Origin: Auanema rhodensis
Lineage: Eukaryota; Nematoda; Chromadorea; Rhabditida; Rhabditidae
NCBI GenBank assembly: GCA_964057225.1
Contig: CAXKVF010000083.1
Location: forward strand, 1-43,566
Direction: 5' to 3'
DNA length: 43,566 bases
In this document: piece after piece, positions 10,033-23,054 of the stretch
Layout: each line of letters begins with the position of its first letter
Numbering within the stretch: position 1 is the first letter of the stretch
Translations under genes and position numbers: made by a program
The notes under the pieces: generated by a model
What the model was told of the DNA's origin: nothing
Databases searched by the model: none
What the model saw: the letters and a program-made list of their open reading frames with translations, nothing else

Positions 10033-13000
10033 AAAGTCATGGTTACCATGAAGCAATATCAATAAAAATTTGTTTTTAGACTAATATGGACATGGGGAAT
10101 CTAATTTTGAAAACCGCATCTCTTTATCTTTCACGTGAAGCGAGTTACATACCAAGTGCACATCACGTGTACATTTAATTAGCATAAATTAAAGTTCACG
10201 TAAATTTCAAAGTCATGGTTACCATGAACCAATATCAATAAAAATTTGTTTTTAGACTAATATGGACATGGGGAATCTAATTTTGAAAACCGCATCTCTT
10301 TATCTTTCACGTGAAGCGAGTTACATACCAAGTGCACATCACGTGTACATTTAATTAGCATAAATTAAAGTTCACGTAAAATTCAAAGTCATGGTTACCA
10401 TGCACCAATATCAATAAAAATTTGTTTTTAGACTAATATGGACATGGGGAATCTAATTTTGAAAACCGCATCTCTTTATCTTTCACGTGAAGCGAGTTAC
10501 ATACCAAGTGCACATCACGTGTACATTTAATTAGCATAAATTAAAGTTCACGTAAATTTCAAAGTCATGGTTACCATGAAGCAATATCAATAAAAATTTG
10601 TTTTTAGACTAATATGGACATGGGGAATCTAATTTTGAAAACCGCATCTCTTTATCTTTCACGTGAAGCGAGTTACATACCAAGTGCACATCACGTGTAC
10701 ATTTAATTAGCATAAATTAAAGTTCACGTAAATTTCAAAGTCATGGTTACCATGAACCAATATCAATAAAAATTTGTTTTTAGACTAATATGGACATGGG
10801 GAATCTAATTTTGAAAACCGCATCTCTTTATCTTTCACGTGAAGCGAGTTACATACCAAGTGCACATCACGTGTACATTTAATTAGCATAAATTAAAGTT
10901 CACGTAAATTTCAAAGTCATGGTTACCATGAAGCAATATCAATAAAAATTTGTTTTTAGACTAATATGGACATGGGGAATCTAATTTTGAAAACCGCATC
11001 TCTTTATCTTTCACGTGAAGCGAGTTACATACCAAGTGCACATCACGTGTACATTTAATTAGCATAAATTAAAGTTCACGTAAAATTCAAAGTCATGGTT
11101 ACCATGCACCAATATCAATAAAAATTTGTTTTTAGACTAATATGGACATGGGGAATCTAATTTTGAAAACCGCATCTCTTTATCTTTCACGTGAAGCGAG
11201 TTACATACCAAGTGCACATCACGTGTACATTTAATTAGCATAAATTAAAGTTCACGTAATCTTCAAAGTCATGGTTACCATGAACCAATATCAATAAAAA
11301 TTTGTTTTCAGACTAATATGGACATGGGGAATCTAATTTTGAAAACCGCATCTCTTTATCTTTCACGTGAAGCGAGTTACATACCAAGTGCACATCACGT
11401 GTACATTTAATTAGCATAAATTAAAGTTCACGTAAATTTCAAAGTCATGGTTACCATGAACCAATATCAATAAAAATTTGTTTTTAGACTAATATGGACA
11501 TGGGGAATCTAATTTTGAAAACCGCATCTCTTTATCTTTCACGTGAAGCGAGTTACATACCAAGTGCACATCACGTGTACATTTAATTAGCATAAATTAA
11601 AGTTCACGTAAATTTCAAAGTCATGGTTACCATGAAGCAATATCAATAAAAATTTGTTTTTAGACTAATATGGACATGGGGAATCTAATTTTGAAAACCG
11701 CATCTCTTTATCTTTCACGTGAAGCGAGTTACATACCAAGTGCACATCACGTGTACATTTAATTAGCATAAATTAAAGTTCACGTAAATTTCAAAGTCAT
11801 GGTTACCATGAAGCAATATCAATAAAAATTTGTTTTTAGACTAATATGGACATGGGGAATCTAATTTTGAAAACCGCATCTCTTTATCTTTCACGTGAAG
11901 CGAGTTACATACCAAGTGCACATCACGTGTACATTTAATTAGCATAAATTAAAGTTCACGTAAATTTCAAAGTCATGGTTACCATGAACCAATATCAATA
12001 AAAATTTGTTTTTAGACTAATATGGACATGGGGAATCTAATTTTGAAAACCGCATCTCTTTATCTTTCACGTGAAGCGAGTTACATACCAAGTGCACATC
12101 ACGTGTACATTTAATTAGCATAAATTAAAGTTCACGTAAAATTCAAAGTCATGGTTACCATGCACCAATATCAATAAAAATTTGTTTTTAGACTAATATG
12201 GACATGGGGAATCTAATTTTGAAAACCGCATCTCTTTATCTTTCACGTGAAGCGAGTTACATACCAAGTGCACATCACGTGTACATTTAATTAGCATAAA
12301 TTAAAGTTCACGTAAATTTCAAAGTCATGGTTACCATGAACCAATATCAATAAAAATTTGTTTTGAGACTAATATGGACATGGGGAATCTAATTTTGAAA
12401 ACCGCATCTCTTTATCTTTCACGTGAAGCGAGTTACATACCAAGTGCACATCACGTGTACATTTAATTAGCATAAATTAAAGTTCACGTAAATTTCAAAG
12501 TCATGGTTACCATGAACCAATATCAATAAAAATTTGTTTTTAGACTAATATGGACATGGGGAATCTAATTTTGAAAACCGCATCTCTTTATCTTTCACGT
12601 GAAGCGAGTTACATACCAAGTGCACATCACGTGTACATTTAATTAGCATAAATTAAAGTTCACGTAAATTTCAAAGTCATGGTTACCATGCACCAATATC
12701 AATAAAAATTTGTTTTTAGACTAATATGGACATGGGGAATCTAATTTTGAAAACCGCATCTCTTCATCTTTCACGTGAAGCGAGTTACATACCAAGTGCA
12801 CATCACGTGTACATTTAATTAGCATAAATTAAAGTTCACGTAAATTTCAAAGTCATGGTTACCATGAAGCAATATCAATAAAAATTTGTTTTTAGACTAA
12901 TATGGACATGGGGAATCTAATTTTGAAAACCGCATCTCTTTATCTTTCACGTGAAGCGAGTTACATACCAAGTGCACATCACGTGTACATTTAATTAGCA

Positions 13001-15312
13001 TAAATTAAAGTTCACGTAAATTTCAAAGTCATGGTTACCATGAACCAATATCAATAAAAATTTGTTTTTAGACTAATATGGACATGGGGAATCTAATTTT
13101 GAAAACCGCATCTCTTTATCTTTCACGTGAAGCGAGTTACATACCAAGTGCACATCACGTGTACATTTAATTAGCATAAATTAAAGTTCACGTAAATTTC
13201 AAAGTCATGGTTACCATGAACCAATATCAATAAAAATTTGTTTTTAGACTAATATGGACATGGGGAATCTAATTTTGAAAACCGCATCTCTTTATCTTTC
13301 ACGTGAAGCGAGTTACATACCAAGTGCACATCACGTGTACATTTAATTAGCATAAATTAAAGTTCACGTAAATTTCAAAGTCATGGTTACCATGCACCAA
13401 TATCAATAAAAATTTGTTTTTAGACTAATATGGACATGGGGAATCTAATTTTGAAAACCGCATCTCTTCATCTTTCACGTGAAGCGAGTTACATACCAAG
13501 TGCACATCACGTGTACATTTAATTAGCATAAATTAAAGTTCACGTAAATTTCAAAGTCATGGTTACCATGCACCAATATCAATAAAAATTTGTTTTTAGA
13601 CTAATATGGACATGGGGAATCTAATTTTGAAAACCGCATCTCTTTATCTTTCACGTGAAGCGAGTTACATACCAAGTGCGCATCACGTGTACATTTAATT
13701 AGCATAAATTAAAGTTCACGTAAATTTCAAAGTCATGGTTACCATGAACCAATATCAATAAAAATTTGTTTTGAGACTAATATGGACATGGGGAATCTAA
13801 TTTTGAAAACCGCATCTCTTTATCTTTCACGTGAAGCGAGTTACATACCAAGTGCACATCACGTGTACATTTAATTAGCATAAATTAAAGTTCACGTAAA
13901 TTTCAAAGTCATGGTTACCATGAAGCAATATCAATAAAAATTTGTTTTTAGACTAATATGGACATGGGGAATCTAATTTTGAAAACCGCATCTCTTTATC
14001 TTTCACGTGAAGCGAGTTACATACCAAGTGCACATCACGTGTACATTTAATTAGCATAAATTAAAGTTCACGTAAATTTCAAAGTCATGGTTACCATGAA
14101 CCAATATCAATAAAAATTTGTTGTTAGACTAATATGGACATGGGGAATCTAATTTTGAAAACCGCATCTCTTTATCTTTCACGAGAAGCGAGTTACATAC
14201 CAAGTGCACATCACGTGTACATTTAATTAGCATAAATTAAAGTTCACGTAAAATTCAAAGTCATGGTTACCATGCACCAATATCAATAAAAATTTGTTTT
14301 TAGACTAATATGGACATGGGGAATCTAATTTTGAAAACCGCATCTCTTTATCTTTCACGTGAAGCGAGTTACATACCAAGTGCACATCACGTGTACATTT
14401 AATTAGCATAAATTAAAGTTCACGTAAATTTCAAAGTCATGGTTACCATGAAGCAATATCAATAAAAATTTGTTTTTAGACTAATATGGACATGGGGAAT
14501 CTAATTTTGAAAACCGCATCTCTTTATCTTTCACGTGAAGCGAGTTACATACCAAGTGCACATCACGTGTACATTTAATTAGCATAAATTAAAGTTCACG
14601 TAAATTTCAAAGTCATGGTTACCATGAACCAATATCAATAAAAATTTGTTTTTAGACTAATATGGACATGGGGAATCTAATTTTGAAAACCGCATCTCTT
14701 TATCTTTCACGTGAAGCGAGTTACATACCAAGTGCACATCACGTGTACATTTAATTAGCATAAATTAAAGTTCACGTAAATTTCAAAGTCATGGTTACCA
14801 TGAAGCAATATCAATAAAAATTTGTTTTTAGACTAATATGGACATGGGGAATCTAATTTTGAAAACCGCATCTCTTTATCTTTCACGTGAAGCGAGTTAC
14901 ATACCAAGTGCACATCACGTGTACATTTAATTAGCATAAATTAAAGTTCACGTAAATTTCAAAGTCATGGTTACCATGAACCAATATCAATAAAAATTTG
15001 TTTTTAGACTAATATGGACATGGGGAATCTAATTTTGAAAACCGCATCTCTTTATCTTTCACGTGAAGCGAGTTACATACCAAGTGCACATCACGTGTAC
15101 ATTTAATTAGCATAAATTAAAGTTCACGTAAAATTCAAAGTCATGGTTACCATGCACCAATATCAATAAAAATTTGTTTTTAGACTAATATGGACATGGG
15201 GAATCTAATTTTGAAAACCGCATCTCTTTATCTTTCACGTGAAGCGAGTTACATACCAAGTGCACATCACGTGTACATTTAATTAGCATAAATTAAAGTT
15301 CACGTAAATTTC
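10033..15312 (+). repeat. Near-consensus satellite stretch with weak 4- and 8-monomer pattern
   Basis: These thirty monomers mostly lack position-specific markers, so no firm HOR is visible. Private changes include a T-to-C in the T run at about 11309, a two-base change at 11260-11261 (CGTAATCTTC at the monomer end), T104A at 14184 and a G at about 13680 giving AGTGCGCATC. T45G marks the monomers at 12321 and 13729, which are eight units apart. CACC with C93 recurs at 12673 and 13377, four units apart, which suggests a decayed tetramer. Confidence 0.7.
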
Positions 15313-17072
15313 AAAGTCATGGTTACCATGAACCAATATCAATAAAAATTTGTTTTTAGACTAATATGAACATGGGAAATCTAATTGTGGAAACCGCATC
15401 TCTTTATCTTTCACGTGAAGCGAGTTACATACCAAGTGCACATCACGTGTACATTTAATTAGCATAAATTAAAGTTCACGTAAATTTCAAAGTCATGGTT
15501 ACCATGAAGCAATATCAATAAAAATTTGTTTTTAGACTAATATGGACATGGGGAATCTAATTTTGAAAACCGCATCTCTTTATCTTTCACGTGAAGCGAG
15601 TTACATACCAAATGCACATCACGTGTACATTTAATTAGCATAAATTAAAGTTCACGTAAAATTCAAAGTCATGGTTACCATGCACCAATATCAATAAAAA
15701 TTTGTTTCTAGACTAATATGGACATGGGGAATCTAATTTTGAAAACCGCATCTCTTTATCTTTCACGTGAAGCGAGTTACATACCAAGTGCACATCACGT
15801 GTACATTTAATTAGCATAAATTAAAGTTCACGTAAATTTCAAAGTCATGGTTACCATGAACCAATATCAATAAAAATTTGTTTTTAGACTAATATGGACA
15901 TGGGGAATCTAATTTTGAAAACCGCATCTCTTTATCTTTCACGTGAAGCGAGTTACATACCAAGTGCACATCACGTGTACATTTAATTAGCATAAATTAA
16001 AGTTCACGTAAATTTCAAAGTCATGGTTACCATGAACCAATATCAATAAAAATTTGTTTTTAGACTAATATGAACATGGGAAATCTAATTGTGGAAACCG
16101 CATCTCTTTATCTTTCACGTGAAGCGAGTTACATACCAAGTGCACATCACGTGTACATTTAATTAGCATAAATTAAAGTTCACGTAAATTTCAAAGTCAT
16201 GGTTACCATGAAGCAATATCAATAAAAATTTGTTTTTAGACTAATATGGACATGGGGAATCTAATTTTGAAAACCGCATCTCTTTATCTTTCACGTGAAG
16301 CGAGTTACATACCAAATGCACATCACGTGTACATTTAATTAGCATAAATTAAAGTTCACGTAAAATTCAAAGTCATGGTTACCATGCACCAATATCAATA
16401 AAAATTTGTTTTTAGACTAATATGAACATGGGAAATCTAATTGTGGAAACCGCATCTCTTTATCTTTCACGTGAAGCGAGTTACATACCAAGTGCACATC
16501 ACGTGTACATTTAATTAGCATAAATTAAAGTTCACGTAAATTTCAAAGTCATGGTTACCATGAAGCAATATCAATAAAAATTTGTTTTTAGACTAATATG
16601 GACATGGGGAATCTAATTTTGAAAACCGCATCTCTTTATCTTTCACGTGAAGCGAGTTACATACCAAATGCACATCACGTGTACATTTAATTAGCATAAA
16701 TTAAAGTTCACGTAAAATTCAAAGTCATGGTTACCATGCACCAATATCAATAAAAATTTGTTTTTAGACTAATATGAACATGGGAAATCTAATTGTGGAA
16801 ACCGCATCTCTTTATCTTTCACGTGAAGCGAGTTACATACCAAGTGCACATCACGTGTACATTTAATTAGCATAAATTAAAGTTCACGTAAATTTCAAAG
16901 TCATGGTTACCATGAAGCAATATCAATAAAAATTTGTTTTTAGACTAATATGGACATGGGGAATCTAATTTTGAAAACCGCATCTCTTTATCTGTCACGT
17001 GAAGCGAGTTACATACCAAATGCACATCACGTGTACATTTAATTAGCATAAATTAAAGTTCACGTAAAATTC
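15313..17072 (+). repeat. Tetramer grading into dimer repeats of a multi-substitution subfamily
   Basis: Monomers at 15313, 16017, 16369 and 16721 share four linked changes: G57A, G65A, T75G and A78G. Each is followed by an AAGC monomer with G124A and A173 (15489, 16193, 16545, 16897). The first pair is spaced by four monomers. From 16017 the pair repeats three times in a row with a 352-bp period. The last AAGC monomer adds T98G. In the second and third pairs the marked monomer has a CACC head instead of AACC, so the marker block has been joined to a different monomer head. Confidence 0.82.
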
Positions 17073-19184
17073 AAAGTCATGGTTACCATGCACCAATATC
17101 AATAAAAATTTGTTTTTAGACTAATATGGACATGGGGAATCTAATTTTGAAAACCGCATCTCTTTATCTTTCACGTGAAGCGAGTTACATACCAAGTGCA
17201 CATCACGTGTACATTTAATTAGCATAAATTAAAGTTCACGTAAATTTCAAAGTCATGGTTACCATGCACCAATATCAATAAAAATTTGTTTTTAGACTAA
17301 TATGGACATGGGGAATCTAATTTTGAAAACCGCATCTCTTTATCTTTCACGTGAAGCGAGTTACATACCAAGTGCACATCACGTGTACATTTAATTAGCA
17401 TAAATTAAAGTTCACGTAAATTTCAAAGTCATGGTTACCATGAACCAATATCAATAAAAATTTGTTTTTAGACTAATATGGACATGGGGAATCTAATTTT
17501 GAAAACCGCATCTCTTTATCTTTCACGTGAAGCGAGTTACATACCAAGTGCACATCACGTGTACATTTAATTAGCATAAATTAAAGTTCACGTAAATTTC
17601 AAAGTCATGGTTACCATGAACCAATATCAATAAAAATTTGTTTTTAGACTAATATGAACATGGGGAATCTAATTTTGGAAACCGCATCTCTTTATCATTC
17701 ACGTGAAGCGAGTTACATACCAAGTGCACATCACGTGTACATTTAATTAGCATAAATTAAAGTTCACGTAAATTTCAAAGTCATGGTTACCATGAAGCAA
17801 TATCAATAAAAATTTGTTTTTAGACTAATATGGACATGGGGAATCTAATTTTGAAAACCGCATCTCTTTATCTTTCACGTGAAGCGAGTTACATACCAAG
17901 TGCACATCACGTGTACATTTAATTAGCATAAATTAAAGTTCACGTAAATTTCAAAGTCATGGTTACCATGAAGCAATATCAATAAAAATTTGTTTTTAGA
18001 CTAATATGGACATGGGGAATCTAATTTTGAAAACCGCATCTCTTTATCTTTCACGTGAAGCGAGTTACATATCAAGTGCACATCACGTGTACATTTAATT
18101 AGCATAAATTAAAGTTCACGTAAATTTCAAAGTCATGGTTACCATGAACCAATATCAATAAAAATTTGTTTTTAGACTAATATGGACATGGGGAATCTAA
18201 TTTTGAAAACCGCATCTCTTTATCTTTCACGTGAAGCGAGTTACATACCAAGTGCACATCACGTGTACATTTAATTAGCATAAATTAAAGTTCACGTAAA
18301 ATTCAAAGTCATGGTTACCATGCACCAATATCAATAAAAATTTGTTTTTAGACTAATATGGACATGGGGAATCTAATTTTGAAAACCGCATCTCTTTATC
18401 TGTCACGTGAAGCGAGTTACATACCAAATGCACATCACGTGTACATTTAATTAGCATAAATTAAAGTTCACGTAAAATTCAAAGTCATGGTTACCATGCA
18501 CCAATATCAATAAAAATTTGTTTTTAGACTAATATGGACATGGGGAATCTAATTTTGAAAACCGCATCTCTTTATCTTTCACGTGAAGCGAGTTACATAC
18601 CAAGTGCACATCACGTGTACATTTAATTAGCATAAATTAAAGTTCACGTAAATTTCAAAGTCATGGTTACCATGCACCAATATCAATAAAAATTTGTTTT
18701 TAGACTAATATGGACATGGGGAATCTAATTTTGAAAACCGCATCTCTTTATCTTTCACGTGAAGCGAGTTACATACCAAGTGCACATCACGTGTACATTT
18801 AATTAGCATAAATTAAAGTTCACGTAAATTTCAAAGTCATGGTTACCATGAACCAATATCAATAAAAATTTGTTTTTAGACTAATATGGACATGGGGAAT
18901 CTAATTTTGAAAACCGCATCTCTTTATCTTTCACGTGAAGCGAGTTACATACCAAGTGCACATCACGTGTACATTTAATTAGCATAAATTAAAGTTCACG
19001 TAAATTTCAAAGTCATGGTTACCATGAACCAATATCAATAAAAATTTGTTTTTAGACTAATATGAACATGGGGAATCTAATTTTGGAAACCGCATCTCTT
19101 TATCTTTCACGTGAAGCGAGTTACATACCAAGTGCACATCACGTGTACATTTAATTAGCATAAATTAAAGTTCACGTAAATTTC
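16990..19184 (+). repeat. 8-monomer (1408-bp) partial higher-order repeat
   Basis: A monomer tail with T98G, G124A and A173 (in the monomers at 16897 and 18305) is followed both times by CACC, CACC, AACC and AACC with G57A and A78G. The period is 1408 bp. The monomer at 17601 has an extra T97A not seen in its partner at 19009. The heads of the two leading monomers differ (AAGC at 16897, CACC at 18305), so the left edge of the homologous block lies inside a monomer, between its positions 21 and 98. Confidence 0.75.
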
Positions 19185-19888
19185 AAAGTCATGGTTACCA
19201 TGAAGCAATATCAATAAAAATTTGTTTTTAGACTAATATGGACATGGGGAATCTAATTTTGAAAACCGCATCTCTTTATCTTTCACGTGAAGCGAGTTAC
19301 ATACCAAGTGCACATCACGTGTACATTTAATTAGCATAAATTAAAGTTCACGTAAAATTCAAAGTCATGGTTACCATGCACCAATATCAATAAAAATTTG
19401 GTTTTAGACTAATATGGACATGGGGAATCTAATTTTGAAAACCGCATCTCTTTATCTTTCACGTGAAGCGAGTTACATACCAAGTGCACATCACGTGTAC
19501 ATTTAATTAGCATAAATTAAAGTTCACGTAAATTTCAAAGTCATGGTTACCATGCACCAATATCAATAAAAATTTGTTTTTAGACTAATATGGACATGGG
19601 GAATCTAATTTTGAAAACCGCATCTCTTTATCTTTCACGTGAAGCGAGTTACATACCAAGTGCACATCACGTGTACATTTAATTAGCATAAATTAAAGTT
19701 CACGTAAATTTCAAAGTCATGGTTACCATGAAGCAATATCAATAAAAATTTGTTTTTAGACTAATATGGACATGGGGAATCTAATTTTGAAAACCGCATC
19801 TCTTTATCTTTCACGTGAAGCGAGTTACATACCAAGTGCACATCACGTGTACATTTAATTAGCATAAATTAAAGTTCACGTAAAATTC

Positions 19889-20063
19889 AAAGTCATGGTT
19901 ACCATGCACCAATATCAATAAAAATTTGTTTTAGACTAATATGGACATGGGGAATCTAATTTTGAAAACCGCATCTCTTTATCTTTCACGTGAAGCGAGT
20001 TACATACCAAGTGCACATCACGTGTACATTTAATTAGCATAAATTAAAGTTCACGTAAATTTC
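19889..20063 (+). repeat. 175-bp length-variant monomer lacking one T
   Basis: The T run after TTTG has four bases at 19929-19932 instead of five, so this unit is 175 bp and shifts the register of everything downstream by one. Both the biological change and a homopolymer sequencing error are possible, since one-base run changes are the commonest long-read error. Confidence 0.9.
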
Positions 20064-22879
20064 AAAGTCATGGTTACCATGCACCAATATCAATAAAAAT
20101 TTGTTTTTAGACTAATATGGACATGGGGAATCTAATTTTGAAAACCGCATCTCTTTATCTTTCACGTGAAGCGAGTTACATACCAAGTGCACATCACGTG
20201 TACATTTAATTAGCATAAATTAAAGTTCACGTAAATTTCAAAGTCATGGTTACCATGAACCAATATCAATAAAAATTTGTTTTTAGACTAATATGGACAT
20301 GGGGAATCTAATTTTGAAAACCGCATCTCTTTATCTTTCACGTGAAGCGAGTTACATACCAAGTGCACATCACGTGTACATTTAATTAGCATAAATTAAA
20401 GTTCACGTAAATTTCAAAGTCATGGTTACCATGAAGCAATATCAATAAAAATTTGTTTTTAGACTAATATGGACATGGGGAATCTAATTTTGAAAACCGC
20501 ATCTCTTTATCTTTCACGTGAAGCGAGTTACATACCAAGTGCACATCACGTGTACATTTAATTAGCATAAATTAAAGTTCACGTAAAATTCAAAGTCATG
20601 GTTACCATGCACCAATATCAATGAAAATTTGTTTTTAGACTAATATGGACATGGGGAATCTAATTTTGAAAACCGCATCTCTTTATCTTTCACGTGAAGC
20701 GAGTTACATACCAAGTGCACATCACGTGTACATTTAATTAGCATAAATTAAAGTTCACGTAAATTTCAAAGTCATGGTTACCATGAACCAATATCAATAA
20801 AAATTTGTTTTTAGACTAATATGGACATGGGGAATCTAATTTTGAAAACCGCATCTCTTTATCTCTCACGTGAAGCGAGTTACATACCAAGTGCACATCA
20901 CGTGTACATTTAACTAGCATAAATTAAAGTTCACGTAAATTTCAAAGTCATGGTTACCATGAACCAATATCAATAAAAATTTGTTTTTAGACTAATATGG
21001 ACATGGGGAATCTAATTTTGAAAACCGCATCTCTTTATCTTTCACGTGAAGCGAGTTACATACCAAGTGCACATCACGTGTACATTTAATTAGCATAAAT
21101 TAAAGTTCACGTAAATTTCAAAGTCATGGTTACCATGAAGCAATATCAATAAAAATTTGTTTTTAGACTAATATGGACATGGGGAATCTAATTTTGAAAA
21201 CCGCATCTCTTTATCTTTCACGTGAAGCGAGTTACATACCAAGTGCACATCACGTGTACATTTAATTAGCATAAATTAAAGTTCACGTAAATTTCAAAGT
21301 CATGGTTACCATGAACCAATATCAATAAAAATTTGTTTTTAGACTAATATGGACATGGGGAATCTAATTTTGAAAACCGCATCTCTTTATCTTTCACGTG
21401 AAGCGAGTTACATACCAAGTGCACATCACGTGTACATTTAATTAGCATAAATTAAAGTTCACGTAAAATTCAAAGTCATGGTTACCATGCACCAATATCA
21501 ATAAAAATTTGTTTTTAGACTAATATGGACATGGGGAATCTAATTTTGAAAACCGCATCTCTTTATCTTTCACGTGAAGCGAGTTACATACCAAGTGCAC
21601 ATCACGTGTACATTTAATTAGCATAAATTAAAGTTCACGTAAATTTCAAAGTCATGGTTACCATGCACCAATATCAATAAAAATTTGTTTTTAGACTAAT
21701 ATGGACATGGGGAATCTAATTTTGAAAACCGCATCTCTTTATCTTTCACGTGAAGCGAGTTACATACCAAGTGCACATCACGTGTACATTTAATTAGCAT
21801 AAATTAAAGTTCACGTAAATTTCAAAGTCATGGTTACCATGAACCAATATCAATAAAAATTTGTTTTTAGACTAATATGGACATGGGGAATCTAATTTTG
21901 AAAACCGCATCTCTTTATCTTTCACGTGAAGCGAGTTACATACCAAGTGCACATCACGTGTACATTTAATTAGCATAAATTAAAGTTCACGTAAATTTCA
22001 AAGTCATGGTTACCATGAACCAATATCAATAAAAATTTGTTTTTAGACTAATATGAACATGGGGAATCTAATTTTGGAAACCGCATCTCTTTATCTTTCA
22101 CGTGAAGCGAGTTACATACCAAGTGCACATCACGTGTACATTTAATTAGCATAAATTAAAGTTCACGTAAATTTCAAAGTCATGGTTACCATGCACCAAT
22201 ATCAATAAAAATTTGTTTTTAGACTAATATGGACATGGGGAATCTAATTTTGAAAACCGCATCTCTTTATCTTTCACGTGAAGCGAGTTACATACCAAGT
22301 GCACATCACGTGTACATTTAATTAGCATAAATTAAAGTTCACGTAAATTTCAAAGTCATGGTTACCATGAACCAATATCAATAAAAATTTGTTTTTAGAC
22401 TAATATGGACATGGGGAATCTAATTTTGAAAACCGCATCTCTTTATCTTTCACGTGAAGCGAGTTACATACCAAGTGCACATCACGTGTACATTTAATTA
22501 GCATAAATTAAAGTTCACGTAAATTTCAAAGTCATGGTTACCATGAACCAATATCAATAAAAATTTGTTTTTAGACTAATATGAACATGGGGAATCTAAT
22601 TTTGGAAACCGCATCTCTTTATCTTTCACGTGAAGCGAGTTACATACCAAGTGCACATCACGTGTACATTTAATTAGCATAAATTAAAGTTCACGTAAAT
22701 TTCAAAGTCATGGTTACCATGCACCAATATCAATAAAAATTTGTTTTTAGACTAATATGGACATGGGGAATCTAATTTTGAAAACCGCATCTCTTTATCT
22801 TTCACGTGAAGCGAGTTACATACCAAGTGCACATCACGTGTACATTTAATTAGCATAAATTAAAGTTCACGTAAATTTC

Positions 22880-23054
22880 AAAGTCATGGTTACCATGAAC
22901 CAATATCAATAAAATTTGTTTTTAGACTAATATGGACATGGGGAATCTAATTTTGAAAACCGCATCTCTTTATCTTTCACGTGAAGCGAGTTACATACCA
23001 AGTGCACATCACGTGTACATTTAATTAGCATAAATTAAAGTTCACGTAAATTTC
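22880..23054 (+). repeat. 175-bp length-variant monomer lacking one A
   Basis: The A run after CAATATCAAT has four bases (22911-22914) instead of five. This is the second and last length change in the window and brings the total register shift to 2 bp. Like the first, it is in a homopolymer and may be real or a sequencing error. Confidence 0.9.

Larger units (their letters stand above)
1..10832 (+). repeat. Proximal copy of a 10.8-kb large-scale direct repeat
   Basis: This segment (monomers 0 to 60 plus most of 61) recurs in the same orientation at 32735-43566, an offset of 32,734 bp. I compared the two copies monomer by monomer using all diagnostic substitutions. Types at sites 19/21, C39, C93, T134, A173 and G61, the private T68A (4292 and 37026) and the A154T, C90T, A79G, C49A and C96A markers all occur in the same order. 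I saw no difference. The match begins at the first base of the window, so its true left edge is unknown. Confidence 0.95.
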
